A stretch of 44,685 bases of DNA from Deltaproteobacteria bacterium (GCA_016219145.1 JACRCG010000276.1:1-44685); one strand, 5' to 3'. Positions 1 through 7,595 are shown, counted from the stretch's first letter. Notes: a model not told the origin generated them from the letters alone. Translations and numbers: made by a program.

Positions 1-20
1 ATAAAATTGTATACAGAATA

Positions 21-314
21 CTATTCGCTTTGGTAGTCAACGGCCACAATCGACGAGCAGACTGATTTCATGTGCGGCACAACCACGCCGGCGTGATAGG
101 GGTGAATCTGGTAGGCCTGCAGATCTTCCAGCGAGTCGAATTTTGTCACCAGCGCTATGTCGTAGGAACGTTCCGACCGGATAACATCGGTGCCGGCTTC
201 GAGATGCCGAAGCAGAGCTATCTCTTTATCCATACTGAGAAGTTTGGCTCTGGTAGCCGCCAGATTTTCGACGGAAGGCTCTGCCAATTTGAATAGAACG
301 ATATGGGTTATCAT
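21..314 (-). CDS. Dabb-family stress-responsive alpha/beta-barrel protein
   Basis: A 97-residue protein starting MITHIVLFKL, the usual opening strand of the Dabb (dimeric alpha/beta barrel) family, followed by YDIALVTKFDSLEDLQAY and HPYH, which match the family's second half. The length is typical of a single-domain Dabb protein. Members are small cytosolic dimers; most have no assigned reaction. I start at the ATG at 312-314 because AAAGGA lies about 10 bases upstream and homology begins there; the frame stays open further upstream to 425, but that extension looks like noncoding sequence. It is divergent from the kinase-like gene at 478. Family assignment is confident, function unknown. Confidence 0.85.
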   Translation of the reverse strand: MITHIVLFKLAEPSVENLAATRAKLLSMDKEIALLRHLEAGTDVIRSERSYDIALVTKFDSLEDLQAYQIHPYHAGVVVPHMKSVCSSIVAVDYQSE

Positions 315-477
315 GGTGCTTGAATCCTTTCGTGACCGGGATGAATGCTGCTTGCTTGTATACATCGCGGCAGCAGCACTGTCAATGACGCACAAGGCGG
401 GAGGAGCAGGTCTGTTGCAGATCAAAATAACGGTGATATAATTTCATCCACATACATTTATCGAGGAGGTACAGACC

Positions 478-1182
478 ATGTCCGTAAATCGACTGATTCC
501 ATCCGTAGATGTTCGTCTGGGGAGCTTGCTGGAATTTGCCCGCAGAACCGAAGTCGAGAAGAGCAGACGTGGCGACGCTGAAAAAGCCGTGCCGACCATC
601 ACCCTTTCGCGCGAGTTCGGTTGCGAAGCGTATCCGGTGGCCGAGCGGCTGAAAGAGCTGCTGGAGAAAAAAAGCGGCGAGAGCTGGGTGGTTATGGACA
701 AGGCACTTCTGGAGGAGGTCGCCAAAAATCATAATCTGTCTGAGGAGATGCTGAAAGGCCTGGGTGAGAAATCACGTTTTCTGGATGAAATCCTGGCGAC
801 TTTCTCGCCGCGCTGGAAAAGTGAAAAAGACTACTTCAGGCTGATCTGCCGCCAGATGCTGTCGCTGGCTGAAAAGGGCAATGTGATCCTGCTCGGCCGC
901 GGCGGCGCAATTGTCACGCAGCCGCTCAAGAACTGCTATCACTTCAGGCTGTTCGCCTCGCCGCAGTTTAAAATCAACTCGATCTCAAAAAGACTGAACA
1001 TATCCAGAGAGGAGGCCGAGGTAATGATCGTGAAAAAGCAGAAACAGCGGGACGCCTTCATTCGCGACTTTCTGGATCGGGATTCAGGCGATACAAGCTA
1101 CTACAATCTGCTGATTAACAACGACCGCAATTCTGTGGAAAAGATCGCTGCGACAATTGCCGAATACGTTCTGTCAGCCTGA
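478..1182 (+). CDS. cytidylate kinase-like family protein
   Basis: A 234-residue protein resembling the cytidylate-kinase-like (AAA-type NMP kinase fold) family common in Deltaproteobacteria. The N-terminal part has the strand-loop-helix TITLSREFGCEAYPVAERL, which occupies the P-loop position but lacks a canonical GxxGxGK[ST]. A central VILLGRGGAIV strand and a C-terminal lid-like helical region (KRLNISREEAEVMI, then RDAFIRDFLDRD) follow. Such proteins are presumed nucleotide-binding; phosphorylation of CMP is not established. The start has a strong GAGGAGG-type ribosome site 8 bases upstream. Its stop overlaps the convergent smr gene by 9 bases. Confidence 0.8.
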   Translation: MSVNRLIPSVDVRLGSLLEFARRTEVEKSRRGDAEKAVPTITLSREFGCEAYPVAERLKELLEKKSGESWVVMDKALLEEVAKNHNLSEEMLKGLGEKSRFLDEILATFSPRWKSEKDYFRLICRQMLSLAEKGNVILLGRGGAIVTQPLKNCYHFRLFASPQFKINSISKRLNISREEAEVMIVKKQKQRDAFIRDFLDRDSGDTSYYNLLINNDRNSVEKIAATIAEYVLSA

Positions 1183-1881
1183 AAGCCTGACCGGTCTCAG
1201 AAAAACTACCAGGGCGCCGCTCCCCCCCAACTCGCGCGGCGCCGGGGCAAACTCCAGCACCAGCTCCCGGCCGGCTTCCCTCAGCCAGGAGGCTACGGCC
1301 TGCTGGAGTACCGGTTCTTCGGCGGAATGATTGCCTTTGCCGGTTATGATCAGAACCGCCTTTTGCCCTCTGTTACGGGCTGATTGCAGAAAACGGGGCA
1401 GTGCCGCCAGAGCCTCATCGCGTCTCAGCCCATGCAGGTCCAGCTGATGTTCAACCGAAACAACCCCTCTTTTTACCTGCCGCAGACGATTGCCGGAAAG
1501 CGGCTCCAGTTCTCCGTCGTCAGGCACGGAGTCAGAGAACTTTGTGTCCAGTTTCAGGCGGCCAATTTCCTGCAGGAAAAGGTTGTCGGCAAGCTCTGTT
1601 ACCGGAGAGCTTGCTCTCTGTGCTTCCGCAGCATTTTTCCCGAGGTGGTGCGGGGAGTTCGTGGCCTGTTTGGCGTCCTGCCCGTGGATCGGCCTGACAT
1701 CGGCCACTTCGCGCAAAAAAAGATCCAGGCTGTTCTCGGCCGGTTCGACCGGCTTTCTGGCTGGCGGTGCTGACGGCTTAACTTTTATTTCATCAGGCAC
1801 AACCAGGTTTTTGAGGCTTCCGAAGGGAACCGAATGAAACTCTTTCGGCTTTGGCGGGTTCTGTCGGCTTTTCTTTGCCAC
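1174..1881 (-). CDS. Smr (MutS2 C-terminal type) domain protein
   Basis: A 235-residue protein whose last 90 residues form an Smr domain: DLHG at residues 148-151 and TGKGNHS at 180-186 are the two hallmark motifs. The first 140 residues are polar, Pro/Lys/Ala-rich and probably disordered. Stand-alone Smr domains are nucleases acting on DNA or RNA, so a role in nucleic acid cleavage or ribosome rescue is possible but not shown. Translation starts at a GTG just 2 bases after the TGA of the upstream OmpA-type gene, so the two are probably translationally coupled. The 3' end overlaps the convergent kinase-like gene. Confidence 0.85.
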   Translation of the reverse strand: MAKKSRQNPPKPKEFHSVPFGSLKNLVVPDEIKVKPSAPPARKPVEPAENSLDLFLREVADVRPIHGQDAKQATNSPHHLGKNAAEAQRASSPVTELADNLFLQEIGRLKLDTKFSDSVPDDGELEPLSGNRLRQVKRGVVSVEHQLDLHGLRRDEALAALPRFLQSARNRGQKAVLIITGKGNHSAEEPVLQQAVASWLREAGRELVLEFAPAPRELGGSGALVVFLRPVRLSG

Positions 1882-1883
1882 GG

Positions 1884-2747
1884 TCAGTCCCTGGCCACCA
1901 GCGTAATTTCGATGCGGCGGTTTTTGGCCTTGCCTTCTTTAGTGCTGTTATCGGCCACCGGTTTATGTTCGGCAAAGGCGGCGGCTGAAAGGTTGGCCGG
2001 ATCGATGCCCTGCTGCTGAAGATATCTGGCAACATTGATGGCACGGGCCGCCGACAGCTCCCAGTTGGTTGCAAAGAGCCGCGTCAACCCCCCGCTGATC
2101 TGGACGTTGTCGGTATGCCCCTCGATCCTGATAGCCTTGTCCGTCACGCCCTTCAAGGTCTCAACCATCTTCTTCAGTATTTCGAGGCCATCCGGCTTGA
2201 CATCGGCCTTGCCGGAGTCAAACAGAATGGCAGCCTCCATATTAACGGTCAGTTTGCCCTTCAATTCTGAAATGGTTACCTGCCCCTGAGCAATCTCGTT
2301 TTTCATATTTGAAAGGAGTTTCTCATAGGTGCTGCTGACCTCTTTGACCTCCTCTTCCTTGACCTTTTGCAGCACAGTGATGTCTTCTTTCAGCCTGCTG
2401 TTCTCTTTTTCAAGATCAGAAACCTTCTGGCGCAGCTCTGTAATATTTCTGGAAAGGGCATCTGATTTTGCATGCAGCACTTCATCGAGCTGCTTTTTGT
2501 CGGCGGTCAGATCCAGTTTATCCTTATTCAGACCAGCCACCTCGGACTTCAATTTCTCAAACTGTGCTTTCAACGCAGTGTTGTCGGAGGCAAGTTTATC
2601 GTAACGCAGCTGCAATTCGCCCAGATTTCTGGCCAGACTGTCAGCTTCTTCAACCTTCTTGAGATAAGAACTTTCGGCAACCAGACAGCCGTTGAGAGAT
2701 GCTGTTAACAGTCCGGCCAGTGCCGCATATAGAACTCGCTTACGCAT
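1884..2747 (-). CDS. OmpA-family lipoprotein with coiled coil
   Basis: A 287-residue envelope protein. The N-terminus is a lipoprotein signal with lipobox LNGC at about residues 18-21; a heptad-rich coiled coil fills roughly residues 30-165 (many Leu/Lys/Glu, for example LEKENSRLKEDITVLQKV). An OmpA-like peptidoglycan-binding domain follows, with ILFDSGKADVKPDG, IEGHTDN and NRRIEITLV. It probably links the outer membrane to peptidoglycan. I choose the ATG at 2745-2747: AAGGAGG sits 7 bases upstream, whereas the ATG two codons earlier is too close to it. The gene leads a two-gene unit with the Smr gene. A TATAAA box at 2794-2799 (minus strand) may belong to its promoter. Confidence 0.88.
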   Translation of the reverse strand: MRKRVLYAALAGLLTASLNGCLVAESSYLKKVEEADSLARNLGELQLRYDKLASDNTALKAQFEKLKSEVAGLNKDKLDLTADKKQLDEVLHAKSDALSRNITELRQKVSDLEKENSRLKEDITVLQKVKEEEVKEVSSTYEKLLSNMKNEIAQGQVTISELKGKLTVNMEAAILFDSGKADVKPDGLEILKKMVETLKGVTDKAIRIEGHTDNVQISGGLTRLFATNWELSAARAINVARYLQQQGIDPANLSAAAFAEHKPVADNSTKEGKAKNRRIEITLVARD

Positions 2748-2867
2748 GATCATGCCTCCTTGCAATGAAACCGGAAATTGGAAGTGTGGGAGTTTTATAG
2801 CACAAATCTGGCTGTTGGGAATGCTGATTTTGACTTGTTACCGTCTTGATCAGGCAGAAGCTGCGGC

Positions 2868-2896
2868 TTGACATGCAACTGGTTTCAGACTACAAG
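2868..2896 (+). promoter_or_regulatory. candidate sigma-70 promoter for cobM-cbiG
   Basis: TTGACA at 2868-2873, a 17-base spacer, then TACAAG at 2891-2896 (4 of 6 to TATAAT). It would place the transcript start about 40 bases before the cobM ATG. No B12-box or cobalamin riboswitch fold is apparent between 2748 and 2939. Confidence 0.5.
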
Positions 2897-2939
2897 AAAC
2901 TGTGATATTCCGCTTCAATTCTGGGGTTATGGGGAAAAA

Positions 2940-3719
2940 ATGGCAGCTGATATATCTTTCGTAGGAGCCGGTCCGGGAGCGAGTGATCTTATCACCGTCC
3001 GGGGCGCACGGCTGCTGAGACACGCCGATGTCGTCATCTTTGCCGGCAGCCTGGTGGACAGGAAGCTGGTACAACTCTACGCAGCCAGGGCCGATGTATA
3101 TGATTCGGCCGGAATGACGCTCTCCGAGGTCATCTCAGTCATGCTGGATACATTGGCCGCCGGCAGAACGGTTGTCCGCCTGCATACCGGCGACCCCTGC
3201 ATTTACGGAGCAATTCAGGAGCAGATGGAGGCGCTTGACCGTCTCGGCATCGAATACCAGGTCGTGCCGGGTGTCACCAGCGCCTTCGCCGCTGCCGCAT
3301 CGCTCAGGCAGGAACTGACCCTGCCGGAACTCTCCCAGACCGACATCTTCACCCGCATCGAAGGGCGCACTCCGGTACCGGAGCGCGAACGCCTGAGTGA
3401 AATCGCCCGCATCGGAGCAACACTGGTGATCTATCTCTCGGTCGGAATGGTGGAAAAGGTTGTCGAACAGCTGCTGGAGGGGGCTTATACCGCCGCAACC
3501 CCGGCCGCGGTCGTCTGCCGCGCTTCCTGGGATGACGAGCAGATCATTCATGGAACTCTGGCAGATATTGCCGGACTGGTGCGCGAGGCGGGTATCGACC
3601 GTCAGGCGCTGATCATTGTGGGCGACGTTCTGGCGGCCCGTCGTGAAGGACTTAAAGCCAAATCGCTGCTGTACGATGGCGGGTTTTCGCACGGCTTCCG
3701 CGAAGGGGTCGTGGCATAG
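2940..3719 (+). CDS. cobM: precorrin-4 / cobalt-precorrin-4 C11-methyltransferase
   Basis: A 259-residue SAM-dependent tetrapyrrole methylase (CobM/CbiF). It methylates C11 of (cobalt-)precorrin-4 in corrin ring construction, in the cytosol. Visible motifs are the N-terminal FVGAGPGASDLIT loop, the HTGDPCIYGA SAM-binding segment and VVPGVTSAFAAAA, all in the positions usual for the family. The start is the ATG at 2940, after GGGGAAAAAA; the frame continues upstream but without homology. The next gene, cbiG, starts one base after this stop, and CbiG acts directly on the CbiF product. Presence of cbiG means the pathway is the anaerobic (cobalt-early) one, so CbiF is the more exact name. Confidence 0.93.
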   Translation: MAADISFVGAGPGASDLITVRGARLLRHADVVIFAGSLVDRKLVQLYAARADVYDSAGMTLSEVISVMLDTLAAGRTVVRLHTGDPCIYGAIQEQMEALDRLGIEYQVVPGVTSAFAAAASLRQELTLPELSQTDIFTRIEGRTPVPERERLSEIARIGATLVIYLSVGMVEKVVEQLLEGAYTAATPAAVVCRASWDDEQIIHGTLADIAGLVREAGIDRQALIIVGDVLAARREGLKAKSLLYDGGFSHGFREGVVA

Positions 3720-3720
3720 G

Positions 3721-4785
3721 ATGCGCGTCGCGGTAATCGCAATAACTCGCAACGGCGCATTGTTGGGGCGCAGGTTGCAGGATGGGCTGACCGGTGCGAA
3801 GCTGTACGTCTCCAGTCGCTATGCCGGACAGGGCGGCAAAGGTTGTTACTGCTTTGGACCTGCAGAGATAAAAAGCCAGATTGTCTCGATCTGGAAGGAA
3901 TATGACGGTTTTGTCTTCATCATGGCCAGCGGCATCGTGGTGCGCATGATCGCGCCGCTCCTGGAGTCGAAGGAGAGCGACCCGGCCGTGGTGGTGATGG
4001 ATGAGGCCGGCAAATTTGCCATTTCGCTTCTTTCCTGCCATCTGGGCGGGGCCAATGAGCTGGCCGAGCGCTGCGCCTTTGCCAGCGGTGCCCGGCCGGT
4101 CATCACCACCGCCACCGACGCCAACGATCTGCCCTCCTTCGACATGCTGGCCAAAGAAAATGGCTGGCTCATCGACGACATCAGCCAGGTCAAGCATCTG
4201 AACACACTCCTTTTGGACAATCTGGAAATCGCTGTGGTTGATCAGAGCGGAGTGACTCGCACCTGGCTGCATGGCCGCGGCAAGGTCAAGTTCCATGAAA
4301 CCTTCAGCGAAGCGGCTGACAGCCGGGCTCACGGTTTTCTGTTTGTTACCAACCGCGACCTGCCGCCAAAGATCCAGCCTGACAAACTGCTGCTGCTTCG
4401 CCCCCGCAACCTGGTACTCGGCATCGGCTGCAATCGCGGCACACCGGCGGACGAGATCGAAGCCTTTGTCGCCAGTCACCTCAAACGAATATTCCTGTCA
4501 CGCAAAAGTATCTGCTGCGTCGCTTCGGTTGCCGCCAAATGCGACGAAGCCGGACTTGTGGAGTATGCCGCCCGCCTCGGCGTTCCGCTGCGCTTTTTTG
4601 CGAGCGATGAGCTGAACCGGATCGATTTCCCCTCCCCTCCTTCAGCTCACGCGCTGGCGGCTGTCGGCGCATCCGGCGTAGCTGAACCGTCCGCTATCCT
4701 GGCTTCCAACGGCGGCAAACTGCTGCTGAAAAAGGTCAAATCCGAAAATGTCACGTTGGCGGTGGCGGAGATATGCCTTACGTAA
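3721..4785 (+). CDS. cbiG: cobalt-precorrin 5A hydrolase (CbiG)
   Basis: A 354-residue CbiG, which opens the delta-lactone of cobalt-precorrin-5A and releases acetaldehyde during anaerobic cobalamin synthesis. The N-terminal domain contains GFVFIMASGIVVRMIAPLL and SLLSCHLGGANELA; the C-terminal domain starts near NLVLGIGCNRGTPADEI, a CbiG signature. Full length for the family. The ATG at 3721 lies one base after the cobM TAG, so the two genes are probably co-translated. No other corrin gene follows here: the next ones are 14 kb away at 18976, unlike the contiguous clusters common in relatives. Confidence 0.93.
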   Translation: MRVAVIAITRNGALLGRRLQDGLTGAKLYVSSRYAGQGGKGCYCFGPAEIKSQIVSIWKEYDGFVFIMASGIVVRMIAPLLESKESDPAVVVMDEAGKFAISLLSCHLGGANELAERCAFASGARPVITTATDANDLPSFDMLAKENGWLIDDISQVKHLNTLLLDNLEIAVVDQSGVTRTWLHGRGKVKFHETFSEAADSRAHGFLFVTNRDLPPKIQPDKLLLLRPRNLVLGIGCNRGTPADEIEAFVASHLKRIFLSRKSICCVASVAAKCDEAGLVEYAARLGVPLRFFASDELNRIDFPSPPSAHALAAVGASGVAEPSAILASNGGKLLLKKVKSENVTLAVAEICLT

Positions 4786-4842
4786 CCTCTGTTCCGAGAT
4801 GGGCGGTAGGTGGGAACGAGCCGGGAAACAAAGGTTTTTTAC

Positions 4843-4870
4843 TTGCCATAATGGCATGTTACGGTACAAT
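4843..4870 (+). promoter_or_regulatory. candidate promoter with operator-like palindrome, upstream of nucleotidyltransferase
   Basis: TTGCCA (4843-4848), 16 bases, TACAAT (4865-4870): 5 of 6 matches to each consensus box. The -35 box overlaps the palindrome TGCCATAATGGCA at 4844-4856, a plausible repressor site. Distance to the ATG at 4898 is about 20 bases from the expected transcript start. Confidence 0.5.
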
Positions 4871-4897
4871 GGCCAGCGATTGGGGTGATTTGAGAGC

Positions 4898-5221
4898 ATG
4901 GCTACTGGAAAAGATAAACAGCTGATTTACAAAGAGCTGAAACAGTATATTTCTCTTTTGCGGGATAAGCATATCCCGGTTCTTGAGGCTTATCTATTTG
5001 GCTCATACGCCACCGGCAGTGCTGACGAATGGAGTGACATTGATCTGGCCATCGTTACAGACAAGTTTGTCGGTGATGGTTTTGATTTCAGATTTTTGTT
5101 GACCAAGTTGGCCCGGACGATTGATTCGGATATTGAACCGCACCCCTATCTACTTTCCGAGTTTAACGAGAGTAACCCTATTGCAGGTGAGATTTTGAGG
5201 AGTGGTGAGCGGGTGGCGTGA
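4898..5221 (+). CDS. MNT-type minimal nucleotidyltransferase, orphan
   Basis: A 107-residue minimal nucleotidyltransferase. The catalytic motif is GSYATG at residues 35-40 with WSDIDLAIV placing Asp47 and Asp49 as the metal ligands. These proteins usually act as antitoxins that AMPylate or otherwise modify a HEPN-domain toxin encoded next door (MntA/HepT). Here no HEPN gene is found on either side: upstream is cbiG and downstream a 400-base region without a convincing gene. The active site looks intact, so it may be an orphan antitoxin, or its partner may lie elsewhere. Confidence 0.85.
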   Translation: MATGKDKQLIYKELKQYISLLRDKHIPVLEAYLFGSYATGSADEWSDIDLAIVTDKFVGDGFDFRFLLTKLARTIDSDIEPHPYLLSEFNESNPIAGEILRSGERVA

Positions 5222-5427
5222 GAGTGACGTCAATGAATTTGGGTAGAGAAAGAATGGGGATTGATTTTTTCAAAGTCGATCCCCTTTTTCGAGGATGTGG
5301 TTCAGAGGGTACTCACTAAGCAAATAACCCTTCATGCTCCAAATGGATAGATCACCGGTTCACACGCGTACAGGCATGAAAATTAGCATTGCTATTCTGA
5401 AATTTCATGTCAAATGGGAATAACATT

Positions 5428-5474
5428 AGTGTCAAACCCGTTCTTTACTCAATAAAAAGTGTAGGTTTGACACT
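5428..5474. repeat. 11-bp perfect inverted repeat overlapping promoter -35
   Basis: AGTGTCAAACC at 5428-5438 and GGTTTGACACT at 5464-5474, separated by 25 bases. The right arm contains the TTGACA -35 box, so the pair may be an operator that loops or binds a dimer. Confidence 0.6.
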
Positions 5475-5495
5475 CACTTTGCTCTCTCAGATAAA
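5467..5495 (+). promoter_or_regulatory. candidate sigma-70 promoter of the cytochrome gene
   Basis: TTGACA (5467-5472), 17-base spacer, GATAAA (5490-5495). The predicted leader is about 125 bases and holds the second AGATCACCGGTTCAC copy and the CACG...CGTG palindrome. Confidence 0.5.
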
Positions 5496-5627
5496 TGTTC
5501 CAGTTGAGCAGATCACCGGTTCACGCACGTACGCGCGTGGGGCTGGTCAACAACGAGTTGGTCAGAAGCAGAAAACGCTGAAAATACCTGTTGAACCAAG
5601 AACCATAACATGACAAAGGAGAGTGCG

Positions 5628-6074
5628 ATGAAGAAACAGATGATTGGACTGGTAATGATTGCATTTGCTTGGGGTGTACAGACAGAGGCTGCAGAAGTGA
5701 CTTGGCAGAAGGATATCAAGCCGATATTTGACAAACAGTGTGCGAGTTGCCACAGCACCGGTTCTCCAGAACACGATGAATTCAGCAAAGACAAAAAAAA
5801 ATGGATAGACAAGAGTATCGGCATGCGAATGGATAGCTACAGTCTCCTTGTCTCCTACGTGGGTTGGCCACAAACCGGTGCCCTGATAAGACGACTTGAC
5901 GACGGTAGCGGTAAAGCCGATAAAAAAGCAGGCAACATGTATGAGCACCTTGGTGATACCGAGGCAATGCGAAAGGCTAATTTGGACACATTCAAGGCAT
6001 GGGTCGGCAACTGGAACCCGAAGCGCTGGAAAGACATAACCAAAGATGAGCTAAACGCTCTTAAAATCAAGTAC
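5628..6074 (+). CDS. small periplasmic monohaem cytochrome c
   Basis: A 149-residue exported protein (reading frame closes at the TAA ending near 6077) with a Sec signal peptide (KKQ start, hydrophobic core IGLVMIAFAWG, probable cut after TEA-A) and one haem c motif, CASCH at residues 38-42, preceded by DIKPIFDKQC, typical of cytochrome c domains annotated in multihaem-rich bacteria. A C-terminal Lys/Trp-rich region contains MYEHLGDTEAMRKANLDTFKAWV. It probably carries electrons in the periplasm. The start at 5628 has AAAGGAG 6-7 bases upstream. It sits alone, with its own promoter and a strong hairpin behind it, between toxin-antitoxin relics, suggesting an acquired single-gene unit. Confidence 0.82.
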
Positions 6075-6160
6075 TAACCGGAGCGGATCGAGCGCCCCCG
6101 AGTGGCATCCTTAACATGAAATCAAATAATCTATCGAAATACGACAAGCTGTTCCAACCA

Positions 6161-6198
6161 TAAAGTTGACCCGCCCAAAAGACGGCGGGTCAACTTTA
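6161..6198. terminator. perfect 15-bp stem hairpin after the cytochrome gene
   Basis: TAAAGTTGACCCGCC (6161-6175) and GGCGGGTCAACTTTA (6184-6198) are exact reverse complements with an 8-base loop. No run of T follows on the plus strand beyond TTTA, so this is either a non-canonical terminator or another palindromic element; position 85 bases after the stop favours transcription termination. Confidence 0.5.
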
Positions 6199-6253
6199 TG
6201 CCCGTTATGTGTATTTTGATACGCTTTTACTCTGATTGAAAGGGGTTATACAT

Positions 6254-6559
6254 ATGCCCCACATTCATCCTGTATCCGATCTTAAAAACAACTTGAATCA
6301 CCTTACAGAGCTGTGTCGTAATGAACATGAGCCGGTGTATCTCACTCGTAGAGGGCACGGGGTGCTTGTTCTTCTGGGGATAGAAGAGTACGAGAGCTTG
6401 TTGGCAAAACTGAAAGCCACGGAAGACGAAGATGCTGAAATTGAAGCATTGTGGGTTGCCGAGATTCAGGAACGTTACCGTGCCATACAGGATGGTACAG
6501 TTACCTGTATACCGGCGGATGAGGCCATGCGCCAGGCCAGGGAACGGATCAAACGATGA
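6254..6559 (+). CDS. Phd/YefM-type antitoxin with addiction-module C-terminus
   Basis: A 101-residue protein. Residues 1-55 match the Phd/YefM antitoxin DNA-binding fold (PVSDLKNNLNHLTELC, then PVYLTRRGHGVLVLLGIEEYESLL). The remainder, EIEALWVAEIQERYRAI followed by IPADEAMRQAR, resembles the separate 'putative addiction module component' family. The start is the ATG at 6254, with GAAAGGGG 8 bases upstream; a TTG at 6236 is in frame but lacks a ribosome site. GTATTTTGATAC at 6211-6222, upstream, is a small palindrome that could be the autoregulatory operator. The toxin that should follow is reduced to 15 codons, so this is an orphan antitoxin. Confidence 0.82.
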   Translation: MPHIHPVSDLKNNLNHLTELCRNEHEPVYLTRRGHGVLVLLGIEEYESLLAKLKATEDEDAEIEALWVAEIQERYRAIQDGTVTCIPADEAMRQARERIKR

Positions 6560-6603
6560 AACCGGTCGAGTATCATCAATTTGCATTCAAGGCAACAAAA
6601 TGA
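6556..6603 (+). pseudogene. toxin stub (ParE/RelE-like N-terminus, 15 codons)
   Basis: Starting at the ATG that overlaps the antitoxin stop (ATGA, 6556-6559), the frame reads MKPVEYHQFAFKATK and then TGA. MKPVE(Y/F)H is a common opening of RelE/ParE-family toxins, and the 4-base overlap is the usual antitoxin-toxin junction. The TGA at 6601-6603 overlaps the pdxA ATG at 6600-6602. The simplest reading is a toxin gene lost by deletion, leaving only its first codons fused against pdxA. Confidence 0.6.
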
Positions 6604-7595
6604 CCTACCTGCCTCTCATAGCCATAACCATGGGCGACCCCTGCGGAGTCGGGCCCGAAATCATAGTCAAAGCTCTGCTTTCACCAGAGATCGCCACCCT
6701 CTGCGTTCCGTTCGTGATCGGCGACCGGCTGGCGATGGAACGCGCCCTGGCTGTCTGTAAATCTCCCCTGAAAATCCATCAAATTTCCGCACCCGAAGAC
6801 GCCCGGTCTGTTCCGGACAAATGTATCCCCCTACTGACGCTCTCGAACCTGACGGAAACTGACATGGTGTATGGCGCTCCATCCATTGCCGCCGGTGATG
6901 CGGTTTTCACCTACATCTGCCATGCCGCCCGCCTCTGCCTGGATGGACAGGTAGCCGCCATGGCCACCGCTCCGATCAGCAAAGAGGCCATGCACCGGGC
7001 CGGGCATGATTATCCCGGACATACCGAACTGCTGGCCGAATTGTGCGGAACGGATGATTTTGTGATGATGCTGGCCGGTGATATCCTGAGGGTCGGGCTG
7101 GTGACGATCCATGAAGCGCTGGCGGATGTCCCGCGACTGGTGAATTATGAGCAGGTGCTGAAAACCATCCGCATCACGGCGGATGGCGTAGCGCGCCTGA
7201 CCGGCAAGGCAGCGCCAAAACTGGCGGTGTTGGCGCTTAACCCGCATTGCGGCGAAGGGGGCAAGTTCGGATACGAAGACAGTACCGTCATCGCTCCGGC
7301 AATCAAAGCGGCACAGGCCGAAGGGATCAACGCCGAAGGACCGCTTTCGGCCGATACCCTGTTCCACTTTGCCCGGCAGGGAACCTATGACGGGGTTGTT
7401 GCCATGTACCACGACCAGGGGCTGATCCCGCTCAAGATGCTGCACTTTGATGATGCGGTCAATATCACACTGGGGCTGCCGATCATCCGCACCTCGGTCG
7501 ATCACGGCACCGCCTACAATCTGGCCGGGACTGGCCAGGCTTCGGAAAAAAGCCTGCTGGCGGCGATCCGGATGGCGGTGGAGATGGTGCGATAA
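6600..7595 (+). CDS. pdxA: 4-hydroxythreonine-4-phosphate dehydrogenase
   Basis: A 331-residue PdxA of normal length. It oxidises 4-phosphohydroxy-L-threonine, using NAD and a divalent metal, in pyridoxal phosphate synthesis. Motifs: MGDPCGVGPEI near the N-terminus, GHTELLAEL with a metal-binding His, MYHDQGLIPLKML and SVDHGTAYNLAGTG near the C-terminus. The ATG at 6600 begins the homology, with AAGG 9 bases upstream; the open frame runs further upstream through the antitoxin region, but this part is not PdxA. Its translation may now depend on the upstream antitoxin/toxin-stub reading, since the stub's stop overlaps its start. Confidence 0.95.
   Translation: MTYLPLIAITMGDPCGVGPEIIVKALLSPEIATLCVPFVIGDRLAMERALAVCKSPLKIHQISAPEDARSVPDKCIPLLTLSNLTETDMVYGAPSIAAGDAVFTYICHAARLCLDGQVAAMATAPISKEAMHRAGHDYPGHTELLAELCGTDDFVMMLAGDILRVGLVTIHEALADVPRLVNYEQVLKTIRITADGVARLTGKAAPKLAVLALNPHCGEGGKFGYEDSTVIAPAIKAAQAEGINAEGPLSADTLFHFARQGTYDGVVAMYHDQGLIPLKMLHFDDAVNITLGLPIIRTSVDHGTAYNLAGTGQASEKSLLAAIRMAVEMVR

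Larger units (their letters stand above)
5222..5627. other. intergenic region with repeats and promoter, no convincing gene
   Basis: About 400 bases without a supported gene. The 15-mer AGATCACCGGTTCAC occurs at 5349-5363 and again at 5510-5524. Each copy is followed by a CACG..CGTAC..GTG-like partial palindrome; the second, CACGCACGTACGCGCGTG at 5522-5539, is symmetrical at 16 of 18 positions. Between them lie an 11-base inverted repeat (5428-5474) and a sigma-70 promoter (5467-5495). The arrangement looks regulatory for the cytochrome gene downstream. A short open frame at 5407-5613 has no recognisable protein features. Confidence 0.5.

Noticed and set aside
2748..2939. Cobalamin riboswitch upstream of cobM
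   Set aside because: Looked for a B12 box and long structured leader; neither is apparent and the gap is short.
3652..4479. Open frame on the minus strand opposite cbiG
   Set aside because: Antisense shadow of a clear CbiG gene; no family features.
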